This document shows positions 1 through 6,832 of a stretch of DNA of 10,964 bases, piece by piece. Source of the stretch: Sphingomonadaceae bacterium (lineage in GTDB: Bacteria > Pseudomonadota > Alphaproteobacteria > Sphingomonadales > Sphingomonadaceae). Both the position numbers and the translations under genes were made by a program. Below the pieces are notes generated by a model. The model saw nothing but the letters and a program-made list of their open reading frames with translations, searched no databases and was not told the origin of the DNA. Numbering within the stretch: the first letter of the stretch is position 1; each line of letters begins with the position of its first letter. Where the stretch lies: assembly GCA_947442095.1 (NCBI GenBank), contig CANEVG010000085.1, positions 1 through 10,964 on the forward strand, given 5' to 3'.

Positions 1-2006
1 CCAGTTCATCACCCGGCGAGGATGCCGCCTTAGGACAGGCTATCCACAAAGCAGGCGGAACGGTCACCCTGGCTACGTTCGTGCAGGCGGCGGGCGGCGG
101 CAGGGACGACCTGGCGGAAGCCCTCCCGATCCCAGTCTTGCGCGAAAACGCAGCCATGGCTGCCGTCTCGGTGATGCCAGAAAGCGACGGCACGGTCCGC
201 CGGATGCCGCTGGGCGTTGTCACGGCGAACGTCGCCAGACCATCGCTCGCTGCCATGGTCGCGGGCGTGGACGGCGCGGTTGAGAGCGATTTTCCCATTG
301 ATTTCGCCATCGATCCGGCAACGATCCCGCGCCACAGCTTCATCGATATTGCGGCGGGGCGCTTTGACGCGCATGCGGTCCGGGGCAAGCATGTTGTCAT
401 CGGTGCAACCGCCGTCGAACTGGGTGACCGGTACGCCGTGCCGCGTTGGGGCGTGTTGCCGGGCGTGGTCATTCAGGCCTTGGCCGGCGAAACGCTGATG
501 CGCGGCGTCCCGCACGAGGGCGGCTGGCAACTGCCACTGCTGCTGATGCTCATGGCCGGCGCCGCTCTGCTGTTCGCACGGTCGTGGTTTCAGCTCGCGG
601 CTGGCTGGGCGAGCTTCCCCGCGGCGCTCCTGGGCGTTGCAACGCTACTCGACGCGTTCTGGAACCGGTCTTTCCTCGTCGCTCCCGCACTGGCCGGCTG
701 GTTGCTGCTGGGCGCAGTGGCAGCGGCCATGCGCCTGCTTTACACCGCGCGCAGAAACCGCCGCCACGATGCGCAGACCGGCCTGCCCAACAGGCTCGCG
801 CTGGAAGAGGCCTTGCAGACATACGCCACTCCCGGATTGATGGTCGCCGCAATCGGCAACTACGAGAAAATCGCGTCCGGTCTTGGCGGGCAGTCCATGG
901 CCGCACTGGTGCAGCGGGTGCACGACCGCATTGCAACCGTGGTCAGCGACTGCACGATCTACCGGCTGGACGACCGCATTCTCGCGTGGCGACTGCGCGA
1001 TCGTGACGACCTAGACCGCCAGATCGCCACCTTGCGCACATTCATGCTGTCTCCTGTCGAAGTGGCGGGCAAGCGGGTCGATGTCACCCTTGGGATGGGG
1101 TTTGCGGCCGAGGGCGACAAAAGCGCCGCCTACCACGTGATCGATAACGCCATGCTGGCAGCCGCACACGCGATTGGCGACGGCGCGACATGGCGCGAAT
1201 ATGGCGCTGCCGATGCAGACACGGTCGATCTTGAACTGTCGCTGCTGGGTGAACTTGACGAGGCGGTTGAGAAGGGTGAGATCTTTGTGCTGTATCAACC
1301 CAAGTTGGACCTCGCCACCAACCAGATTGTCAGTGTCGAGGCGCTGGTGCGCTGGCAGCATCCGGTGCGCGGCTTCCTGCGCCCGGATCTCTTCATCCCG
1401 CTGGCCGAACGCAACGACCGGATCGGCGGGCTGACCTTGCATGTCATGTCGCTGGCGCTTGGCGATCTGCAGCAATGGCACGCCGAAAACCACAAGCTGA
1501 CCTGCGCCGTCAACATCTCGGCAAAGCTGCTCTGCGAGCCCCCATTCCTTGGCCGGTTGCAGACCCTGATCGCCGAAAGCGGCATAAATCCGCAGTGTTT
1601 GACGCTGGAAGTCACCGAATCCGCCGCCATGCATGATCCGGATGTGGCCGTGGCCGCCCTGCGCTCGTTCAGGGATATGGGGATAGCCATATCGATGGAC
1701 GATTACGGTACCGGGCAGACCTCGCTCAGCTACCTCAAGCAATTGCCGCTGAGCGAACTCAAGATCGACCGCAGCTTTGTGCAGTTTGCGCATCAAAATC
1801 GCGGTGACGGTACCCTCGTGCGCTCGACCATCGATCTGGCGCACGAGCTTGGGCTGAAAGTGGTGGCCGAAGGCGTGGAAGACACAGAGTGCCTTGAATT
1901 CCTCAAGTCCGTCGGGTGCGATATGGCGCAGGGCTATCTTATAAGCAAACCGGTTCCGGCCGCTGCCATCAGCGCCATGACCGGCACACGAAGAGCAGCA
2001 GCCTAG
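1..2006 (+). CDS. CHASE2-GGDEF(degenerate)-EAL membrane protein, 5' truncated
   Basis: This is the C-terminal part of a membrane c-di-GMP signalling protein. The frame is open to the left edge (first full codon at 3), so the start lies outside the window; the GTG at 81 is internal. Counting residues from 81: the end of a periplasmic CHASE2 sensor domain (about 1-145, including KHVVIGATA and LPGVVIQALA), three hydrophobic segments (about 151-166, 177-192, 197-217), a GGDEF-fold domain beginning at TGLPNR (233-238), then an EAL domain (about 385-632). The GGDEF signature is replaced by RLDDR (295-299), so no cyclase activity is expected. The EAL catalytic set is present: EAL (420-422), N478, E513 in VTES, DD (540-541), K561, E597 in AEGVE and Q617. 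I infer an active c-di-GMP phosphodiesterase tuned by an extracytoplasmic signal; the degenerate GGDEF may bind GTP as an allosteric domain. It converges on the monooxygenase gene with a 10-base gap. Confidence 0.93.
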   Translation, partial: SSSPGEDAALGQAIHKAGGTVTLATFVQAAGGGRDDLAEALPIPVLRENAAMAAVSVMPESDGTVRRMPLGVVTANVARPSLAAMVAGVDGAVESDFPIDFAIDPATIPRHSFIDIAAGRFDAHAVRGKHVVIGATAVELGDRYAVPRWGVLPGVVIQALAGETLMRGVPHEGGWQLPLLLMLMAGAALLFARSWFQLAAGWASFPAALLGVATLLDAFWNRSFLVAPALAGWLLLGAVAAAMRLLYTARRNRRHDAQTGLPNRLALEEALQTYATPGLMVAAIGNYEKIASGLGGQSMAALVQRVHDRIATVVSDCTIYRLDDRILAWRLRDRDDLDRQIATLRTFMLSPVEVAGKRVDVTLGMGFAAEGDKSAAYHVIDNAMLAAAHAIGDGATWREYGAADADTVDLELSLLGELDEAVEKGEIFVLYQPKLDLATNQIVSVEALVRWQHPVRGFLRPDLFIPLAERNDRIGGLTLHVMSLALGDLQQWHAENHKLTCAVNISAKLLCEPPFLGRLQTLIAESGINPQCLTLEVTESAAMHDPDVAVAALRSFRDMGIAISMDDYGTGQTSLSYLKQLPLSELKIDRSFVQFAHQNRGDGTLVRSTIDLAHELGLKVVAEGVEDTECLEFLKSVGCDMAQGYLISKPVPAAAISAMTGTRRAAA

Positions 2007-2016
2007 CGTCAGAACC

Positions 2017-3477
2017 CTAGCGCAAGGCGCTTCCGGTCGCCGCAAGCCATGCCGCGCGCAATCGGCCCGGCTCTCCGGTTCCGAACACATGCCGATCCGG
2101 GCGCACCAGCACAGCCGGTGCGCCGTGCACATCAAGCCAGGCAGCCAGCACTGCGGCGAAGGGCGCAAGAGCGGGTTCCCCGAGATCGCTGCGCGTGATC
2201 AGATTGGCACCCACTCCCAGTCGCTCATCAAGTCGCAGGTCACCGCTCGCCACCACTTGCGGGAAATAGTGGCCCGCCCCCTTGCTACTGGCCAGGATCG
2301 CTCCGGCGCCAATGGGCGGATATTCTGGCGCGCGCGAGGGCAGCTTGCCCAGCGCGCGGGCGAGGCGGATCTTCGCATCGCGCACGAACGCGGACCATCG
2401 GCTGGTGGTGCAGACCATGCGGCCCATCATGATCGCCATTTCGATCGTCGCACGCAGATGCGGAGCGCGCTCAGTCTGATAGCTATCGAGCAATGCCTCG
2501 GGCGCCTCATCCTTCACAACCGCCGCCAGCTTCCATGCGAGGTTCGCACCGTCGCGCAGGCCCGAGCAAAGGCCTTGCCCTGCAAACGGCGGTGTCTGGT
2601 GCGCGGCATCGCCCGCCAGCAGCACGCGGCCCTTGCGCCACTCGCTCGCGATGCGCGCTCGGAAGGTGTAGACCGCCTTTCGCTCCAGTCGCACCGCACC
2701 ATGCACGTTCCAAGGCTCGAGCAGCTTTGCGATAAAGGCATCCTCGCAAACCTGCTCCGGCGTTTCTCCCGGCAGGATCATGAACTCCCAGCGGTGCCGC
2801 CCCTCGCCCATCAGCACGCACGTAGTGGGGCGCGCAGGGTTGCAGATCTGCAGGTTGCCATCCGGCAGCCGCGACGGATCATCGACCAGCACATCAACCA
2901 CCAGCCACGGTTCCTCGAAGCCGAGGTCGTCGAAGGTCACCCCCACCGCCTTGCGCACCGGCGAACGCGCGCCGTCTGCGCCGACGAGGTAGCGCGCACG
3001 CACCGTGCGGGTGCCTTCAGGTGTTGCAATCTCGGCGGTCACACCGCCCGCGTCTTCCTCGAACGCGCCCACCTCCCACTGGCCATGGAGCACCGCATCG
3101 CTCTGCAAGCCAAGCGACCAGCGCAGCGCCGCCTCGACCGAGGGCTGGTGGATCATGTTCGCAATTGGCCAACCGCCGGCGCCGAGCTGGTCCGACCCCT
3201 CGAGGCACATCAGCACCTGCCCGCGCGCATTGCGGAATTCATAGCGCTTCGCACGCCGGCTGGTGGCGAGTACCGCCTCCGCTGCGCCTGCCTCCTGCAG
3301 GATGCGCATGCCTTCGTGATCGATATGCGCCGCACGCGGCAGCGGATGGATCGCCGCCTCCTTCTCCGCAACGATCACGTTCACCCCGCGCCGCGCCAGC
3401 AGGATCGCGAGGGTGACGCCGGTCGGTCCGCCGCCCGCAATCAGCACATCGCAGGTAAGGTCCGCATCCTGCAGCAC
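2017..3477 (-). CDS. FAD-dependent aromatic hydroxylase (MhpA/PheA-type group A monooxygenase)
   Basis: This is a flavoprotein monooxygenase of the FAD_binding_3 family, which hydroxylates phenolic rings using NAD(P)H and O2; it is probably cytosolic. Residues are counted from the GTG at 3477. The Rossmann motif GGGPTG is at about 15-20, the DG motif VGADGARSP at about 165-173, and the second FAD motif GDAAHQTPPFAGQG at about 289-302, followed by SGLRDGANLAWKL. The length of about 486 aa is shorter than many MhpA/PheA proteins, mainly because the C-terminal thioredoxin-like part is reduced. A TTG at 3483 in the same frame would overlap the previous gene's stop as TTGA. The GTG at 3477 sits 9 bases after a G-run (3487-3492) and is the better-spaced start. 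As the last gene of the operon it probably makes the catechol that the dioxygenase cleaves. The exact substrate is unknown; a hydroxyphenylpropionate-like or other phenolic acid is only a family-based guess. Confidence 0.9.
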   Translation of the reverse strand: MLQDADLTCDVLIAGGGPTGVTLAILLARRGVNVIVAEKEAAIHPLPRAAHIDHEGMRILQEAGAAEAVLATSRRAKRYEFRNARGQVLMCLEGSDQLGAGGWPIANMIHQPSVEAALRWSLGLQSDAVLHGQWEVGAFEEDAGGVTAEIATPEGTRTVRARYLVGADGARSPVRKAVGVTFDDLGFEEPWLVVDVLVDDPSRLPDGNLQICNPARPTTCVLMGEGRHRWEFMILPGETPEQVCEDAFIAKLLEPWNVHGAVRLERKAVYTFRARIASEWRKGRVLLAGDAAHQTPPFAGQGLCSGLRDGANLAWKLAAVVKDEAPEALLDSYQTERAPHLRATIEMAIMMGRMVCTTSRWSAFVRDAKIRLARALGKLPSRAPEYPPIGAGAILASSKGAGHYFPQVVASGDLRLDERLGVGANLITRSDLGEPALAPFAAVLAAWLDVHGAPAVLVRPDRHVFGTGEPGRLRAAWLAATGSALR

Positions 3478-3479
3478 GA

Positions 3480-4223
3480 TCAAAAGCCCCCCGGTTTTGC
3501 GCCGCTTTGTCCCGGCGGCAGCGCAAGGCCAACGCGTTTGCGCGAGAAGGGTCCGTCCAGCACAAGGTTGTCAAGGATCACACGGGCTGCGTCCTCGTAA
3601 GTCACGATCATCTCGGGCATGCGCTGCTGGAAGGCCTTCAGGATGCGCAGCGTCCGCAACAATCCGCCTGGTTTCGGCCCCTCCACTGGCCAATGGTCGG
3701 CGCTGACCCTGAGCCCCTTACCCGGCCTGCCGGATGGCGCGGAGACCATCGGCCCGGGGCAAAGCATCGACCAGTCCAACGCAGTTGTCGAAACGCGCGC
3801 CAGAGTATGGACATGCTGCTTGTAGACCTTCGGGATCACCGGCAGATCGGCAGCCCGCACGCCAAATCCCGGTACATCAAGCACCGCCGCGCCGCCGAAC
3901 AGCCAGAGCCGCCCGCCCACACCAAGCGCATCTTCGGCAAGCCCGATCACCGAGTGAACCATTGGCACGAAGTCGGGATCGATCGTGGCATTCCCCGCCG
4001 CGTTGATGACCGCGTCCTGCCCCGCCATCGCGCTGGCCAAGGCGGCGCGATCAGCCAGCGTGCCGGTGCGGATCGTCAGGCCCGGCGTCTGGTCTTGTCC
4101 CAGCAAGGCCTGCAGTTTCCCCGCGCTGCGCACATAGGCGGTAACATCCAGACCGGACGCCAGCGCAGCTCTGGTCAGCGCCAGCCCGCTGTTGCCGGTC
4201 GCTCCGATTATGAGGATGCGCAC
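3480..4223 (-). CDS. NAD(P)-binding atypical SDR / NmrA-like reductase
   Basis: This is a 247-aa Rossmann-fold protein of the NAD(P)H-binding (NmrA/BVR-B-like, atypical SDR) group. The N-terminus is a nucleotide-binding loop, GATGNSG (7-13), after a hydrophobic first strand. Arg32, just after the second strand (AYVRS), favours NADP(H). NAAG (74-77) matches the NNAG-type segment of SDRs. A VYKQH motif (133-137) lies where a catalytic Tyr-Lys pair could be, but the spacing is not the classical YxxxK. LDWSMLCPGPM (149-159) is the conserved strand and loop of this group. The start is GTG at 4223, with an AGAAGGGTGA purine stretch upstream, 4 bases after the stop of the FAH-family gene. Its 3' end meets the monooxygenase start, so it is co-transcribed in the ring-cleavage operon. 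The substrate is unknown. It could reduce a carbonyl or quinone intermediate, or be a non-catalytic redox sensor. Confidence 0.85.
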   Translation of the reverse strand: MRILIIGATGNSGLALTRAALASGLDVTAYVRSAGKLQALLGQDQTPGLTIRTGTLADRAALASAMAGQDAVINAAGNATIDPDFVPMVHSVIGLAEDALGVGGRLWLFGGAAVLDVPGFGVRAADLPVIPKVYKQHVHTLARVSTTALDWSMLCPGPMVSAPSGRPGKGLRVSADHWPVEGPKPGGLLRTLRILKAFQQRMPEMIVTYEDAARVILDNLVLDGPFSRKRVGLALPPGQSGAKPGGF

Positions 4224-4227
4224 CGGA

Positions 4228-5067
4228 TCACCCTTCTGCGACCATCACGGTCTCGATCGACCCAAGCCCGTCGACCTCGCAGCGCACCACATCTCCGGCT
4301 TTCAGGAACTGGCGCGGGTCCATCGCCGCGCCGACGCCGCCGGGTGTGCCGGTGAACAGGCAGTCGCCCGGCTCCAGCGTCATACCCACCGAGAGATGCT
4401 CGACCTGCTGCCAGATATCGAACACGAGGTTCGCGGTGTTCGAGTTCTGCCGCACCTCGCCGTTCACCAGGCAGCGCAAGCCCAGCGCGTGCGGATCACC
4501 CACTTCGTCGGCGGTCACGATCCACGGGCCCATCGGCGCGTGGGTGTCAAAGCTCTTGCCCAGCGACCACTGCGGCGAGGCATGCTGCCACATCCGCTCG
4601 GTCACATCATTGCCCACGCAGTAACCGAAGATCGCACCCGGCGCATCCGCCGCGCCAATATGCTTCCCGCCCTTGCCGATCACCGCGACAAGCTCGACCT
4701 CATAGTCTGCGGTCATCGTGCCTTTGGCGATCACGACATCGGCAAAGGGCGCGTTGACGCTGGTCTGCGCCTTGGTGAACCACACTTGCCGCTCGGGCGT
4801 CGCCATGTTCGATTCGGCGATATGGTCGGCGTAGTTGAGCCCTATCGCCCAGATCTTGCCGGGGCGCTGAACCGGCGCCTCCAGCCGCACCGAAGCGAGC
4901 GGCACACCGCCGCCTGTCTCCACCTTCGCTTCCAGCGCCGGCTGCAGCGCCTCCCAGTCGCGGATCAGGTCGATCATCGTGCCGGGCACACCGGTATCGA
5001 TGAGGCGGTCGTCCACCACGATCCCGGTGCTGGTCCGGCCATCCAGAGTATACGTCGCAAGCTTCAT
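4228..5067 (-). CDS. Fumarylacetoacetate hydrolase (FAH) family protein
   Basis: This 279-aa enzyme has the FAH fold, whose members hydrolyse, hydrate, decarboxylate or isomerise acylpyruvate-type ring-cleavage products with a divalent metal. A short N-terminal domain (1-65) precedes the catalytic domain. Visible motifs: GLNYADHIAES (76-86) with the probable catalytic dyad H82/E85, metal ligands E123 and E125 in DYEVELVAVIG and D154 in GNDVTER, K171 in GKSFDTHAPMGPW, NSNTANLVFDI (208-218), FTGTPGGVG (238-246) and the C-terminal KAGDVVRCEVDGLG (256-269). The ATG at 5067 is preceded by AAGGA about 9 bases upstream and overlaps the dioxygenase stop as ATGA, indicating translational coupling. An in-frame extension to 5193 lies inside the dioxygenase gene and is rejected. 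By position it should act just after ring opening, as a C-C hydrolase or a hydratase; which one cannot be decided from sequence. Confidence 0.92.
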   Translation of the reverse strand: MKLATYTLDGRTSTGIVVDDRLIDTGVPGTMIDLIRDWEALQPALEAKVETGGGVPLASVRLEAPVQRPGKIWAIGLNYADHIAESNMATPERQVWFTKAQTSVNAPFADVVIAKGTMTADYEVELVAVIGKGGKHIGAADAPGAIFGYCVGNDVTERMWQHASPQWSLGKSFDTHAPMGPWIVTADEVGDPHALGLRCLVNGEVRQNSNTANLVFDIWQQVEHLSVGMTLEPGDCLFTGTPGGVGAAMDPRQFLKAGDVVRCEVDGLGSIETVMVAEG

Positions 5068-6083
5068 GCGGAGGTTCCTTCGGTTTTGCGGCGGAAGAGC
5101 CGTCTGATCCTGAGTTGGAGCGCGATCACGAACGCGAGGAGGCCCGCAGGGGGCGGCATGCGGCCCGCAAACATCGGATGAGGGCTGCCCCATTGCACCG
5201 CAAGCAGCGCCTGCATCGTTTGCTTCTGCGGCGGGTCGGCAGCGGTGAACAGGTCGCCGTCGGTCCAGTGTTCCAGCTCGTTGCCGAACGGGTCCTTCCA
5301 GTAATCAAAGATCTGGCTGCCCATGATGTGGCGGCCCACACCCCATGCCGCCTCGCGCTTCTTCGCCTTCAGATGCTGGTGGCCAAGCATCAGATCATCG
5401 AGATTGGCCACCTCGAACGCGGCGTGGAGCAGGCCGAGCGGGCCGGGCAGCTGCGCCAGAAACAGCGTGTGGTGGTCTGCCGGCTTGTCCCCCCGGTCGC
5501 AGCGCATGAATGCGCCGAGCGGCACACCCTCCGCCGCCTCGACCTCGTCCGAAGTCAGAAACCCGAAACGCGCCTTATACCAGGCCTCCGACGCCCGGAA
5601 ATCGCGCACCTTCAGCACCGCATGGCCGATGCGCCGCACATGCGCGGGTGCGGGCTCCAGACGCACTGTCTCGCGAACGCGGGGCTTGGTGGCAGCCGTG
5701 TTGCGCGGCGGGTCGGTCGGCGGGCTGGCGGAGGGCTGGCAGTTCTGCCCCGCCACCACTTCGACGCCGTAGCCATCGGGATCGACCAGACGCACCACCT
5801 TGCCGCCGCCGGGCTCGTCAAGGTGCTCGACCGGTACACTCTCATGCGCCGCGAGCCGCTCCAGATCCTCCAACGTCTCGGCCCGCAGCCCTACCGCGAG
5901 AAACCGCGCTTCGCCGGGCTCAGTCACATGCAGAAACGGCCGCCCGTCGCTGCCCCTGCCGTAAAGCCGCCCGCCTGCGCCGAAAGGGCTGAGCCCGAAA
6001 TCGGCAAGAAACGGGCGCATCACAGCCAGATCGGGCGCGGCGAAGCGCACGTGCGCAATGTCCTCGACCTTGATCACCGGCAC
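5064..6083 (-). CDS. Type I extradiol ring-cleavage dioxygenase (two VOC domains)
   Basis: This 339-aa protein resembles 2,3-dihydroxybiphenyl or catechol 2,3-dioxygenases, Fe(II) enzymes that open a catechol ring next to the hydroxyls. The N-terminal VOC domain (about 1-112) has lost a full ligand set. A Pro/Thr-rich linker (112-145) leads to the catalytic domain. The metal triad is H154 (IGHAVLKV), H220 (LLHAAFEV) and E271 (NELEHW). Second-sphere residues are H205 (DHHTLFL), H252 (GVGRH) and Y261 (FDYW). Their spacing follows the known BphC set H146, H195, H210, H241, Y250 and E260 almost residue for residue. A tail after about 300 ends in a hydrophobic-then-basic stretch (GLLAFVIALQ, RIRRLFRRK). 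The start is GTG at 6083, with GGAG 9 bases upstream; the ATG at 6090 is out of frame. It is the first gene of the operon and overlaps the FAH-family gene by 4 bases. The natural catechol is unknown. Confidence 0.92.
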   Translation of the reverse strand: MPVIKVEDIAHVRFAAPDLAVMRPFLADFGLSPFGAGGRLYGRGSDGRPFLHVTEPGEARFLAVGLRAETLEDLERLAAHESVPVEHLDEPGGGKVVRLVDPDGYGVEVVAGQNCQPSASPPTDPPRNTAATKPRVRETVRLEPAPAHVRRIGHAVLKVRDFRASEAWYKARFGFLTSDEVEAAEGVPLGAFMRCDRGDKPADHHTLFLAQLPGPLGLLHAAFEVANLDDLMLGHQHLKAKKREAAWGVGRHIMGSQIFDYWKDPFGNELEHWTDGDLFTAADPPQKQTMQALLAVQWGSPHPMFAGRMPPPAGLLAFVIALQLRIRRLFRRKTEGTSA

Positions 6084-6104
6084 GGTCCATCACTCCGATT
6101 CGCT

Positions 6105-6122
6105 CTTGACTATTTGGTCATA
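6105..6122. promoter_or_regulatory. Secondary imperfect operator (TGACTA-TT-TGGTCA)
   Basis: This 18-bp imperfect palindrome has half-sites TGACTA and TGGTCA around a TT spacer. It resembles the perfect palindrome at 6132-6149, with centres 27 bp apart. It touches the proposed -10 of the dioxygenase promoter. It is inferred to be a second, weaker site for the divergent TetR regulator. Confidence 0.5.
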
Positions 6123-6148
6123 TAGCTTGCACTTGACCAAATGGTCAA
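6119..6148 (-). promoter_or_regulatory. Putative sigma70-type promoter of the ring-cleavage operon
   Basis: Read on the minus strand, TTGACC (6148-6143) and TATATG (6124-6119) form -35 and -10 candidates separated by 18 bases, with transcription expected to start near 6112. The -35 lies inside the perfect palindrome and the -10 touches the imperfect one, so regulator binding would block RNA polymerase. This is a pattern match only. Confidence 0.45.
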
Positions 6149-6149
6149 G
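6132..6149. promoter_or_regulatory. Perfect 18-bp operator palindrome CTTGACCA-AA-TGGTCAAG
   Basis: Two perfect 8-bp inverted arms surround an AA spacer in the gap between the divergent dioxygenase operon and tetR gene. Size, symmetry and location are typical of a TetR-family operator. It overlaps the operon's putative -35 and ends 11 bases before the tetR start codon, so it could repress the operon and also autoregulate tetR. Confidence 0.7.
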
Positions 6150-6160
6150 TATGGAAAACC

Positions 6161-6817
6161 ATGACCTCTCGCCCTGACCTCTCCCCCCCAGGCCTTTCTC
6201 CGCGCGCTGCGCGCACCCGCGCCGCCTTGATAGCGGCGGGATTCGATCTGCTCGCGGCTAAGCCCATCGATGCCATCCCGATCGACGAGGTCGTGACCCG
6301 GGCCGGTGTCGCCAAGGGCAGCTTCTTCAACCACTTCACCGACAAGCAGGCCTTCGCCGAGGCCATCGCTTCAGACGTGAGGCTGCAGCTTGAAGATCAG
6401 GTGACCCGCGCCAATGCCGGGGTCGCGGATCCGGTCGCGCGCATCGCCGGGGGCATGCGTGTCGGCGCGGCGTTCGCGCTCACCGATCCCAAGCGCACCG
6501 CTGTGCTGCTGCGCAGCCACGGCACATCAACCGCGCGCGCGCATCCGCTTAACAGAGGGCTGGTCGAGGATATCGATGCGGCCTGCGCGGCGGGCCTGCT
6601 GCGCCCTGAAGCCCGCACCAGCGGCGTGCTCTACTGGCTGGGCCTTTGCCAAATCCTGATGGTCAATCTCGTCGAGCGGCGGCCGGATGCCGCCAACGCC
6701 CGCCTCCGGGTACGCGAGATGATCACGCTGGGGCTCACGGGGATGGGCATTGATGCGGCGCTGGCGACCACCTTGGCCGATCAGGCAGCTGCAAGGCTGG
6801 GTAGCCGGCCGGATTGA
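6161..6817 (+). CDS. TetR/AcrR-family regulator of the ring-cleavage operon
   Basis: This is a 218-aa TetR-type transcription factor. The N-terminal DNA-binding domain spans about residues 15-62, with the helix-turn-helix IDEVVTRAGVAKGSFFNHF (41-59). The Ala- and Leu-rich C-terminal part (about 75-215) would bind a ligand and dimerise. The ATG at 6161 follows a GGA 5 bases upstream; another ATG at 6151 is out of frame. The gene is divergent from the catabolic operon, and the intervening 77 bases carry two related palindromes, so it is inferred to repress that operon until an aromatic substrate or intermediate binds. It converges on the L,D-transpeptidase gene with a 15-base gap. The ligand cannot be predicted from sequence. 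Confidence 0.92.
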   Translation: MTSRPDLSPPGLSPRAARTRAALIAAGFDLLAAKPIDAIPIDEVVTRAGVAKGSFFNHFTDKQAFAEAIASDVRLQLEDQVTRANAGVADPVARIAGGMRVGAAFALTDPKRTAVLLRSHGTSTARAHPLNRGLVEDIDAACAAGLLRPEARTSGVLYWLGLCQILMVNLVERRPDAANARLRVREMITLGLTGMGIDAALATTLADQAAARLGSRPD

Positions 6818-6832
6818 ACCAGCCGCGCAAGA

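Noticed and set aside
2019..2031. AGCGC-AAG-GCGCT inverted repeat near the convergent ends of the EAL and monooxygenase genes
   Set aside because: It is very short, lies within the monooxygenase coding end, and has no T-run.
1011..2168. Long minus-strand open frame (385 codons) opposite the EAL domain
   Set aside because: The plus strand encodes an unmistakable EAL domain there; the antisense translation has no family motif.
2089..3600. Long plus-strand open frame (503 codons) opposite the monooxygenase gene
   Set aside because: It is a shadow of GC-rich codon usage: the translation is rich in Arg, His and Gln with no recognisable domain, and the opposite strand encodes a clear flavoprotein.
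5068..5193. N-terminal extension of the FAH-family gene
   Set aside because: It lies inside the dioxygenase coding region, has low-complexity composition, and the ATG at 5067 has a good ribosome-binding site and an ATGA overlap.
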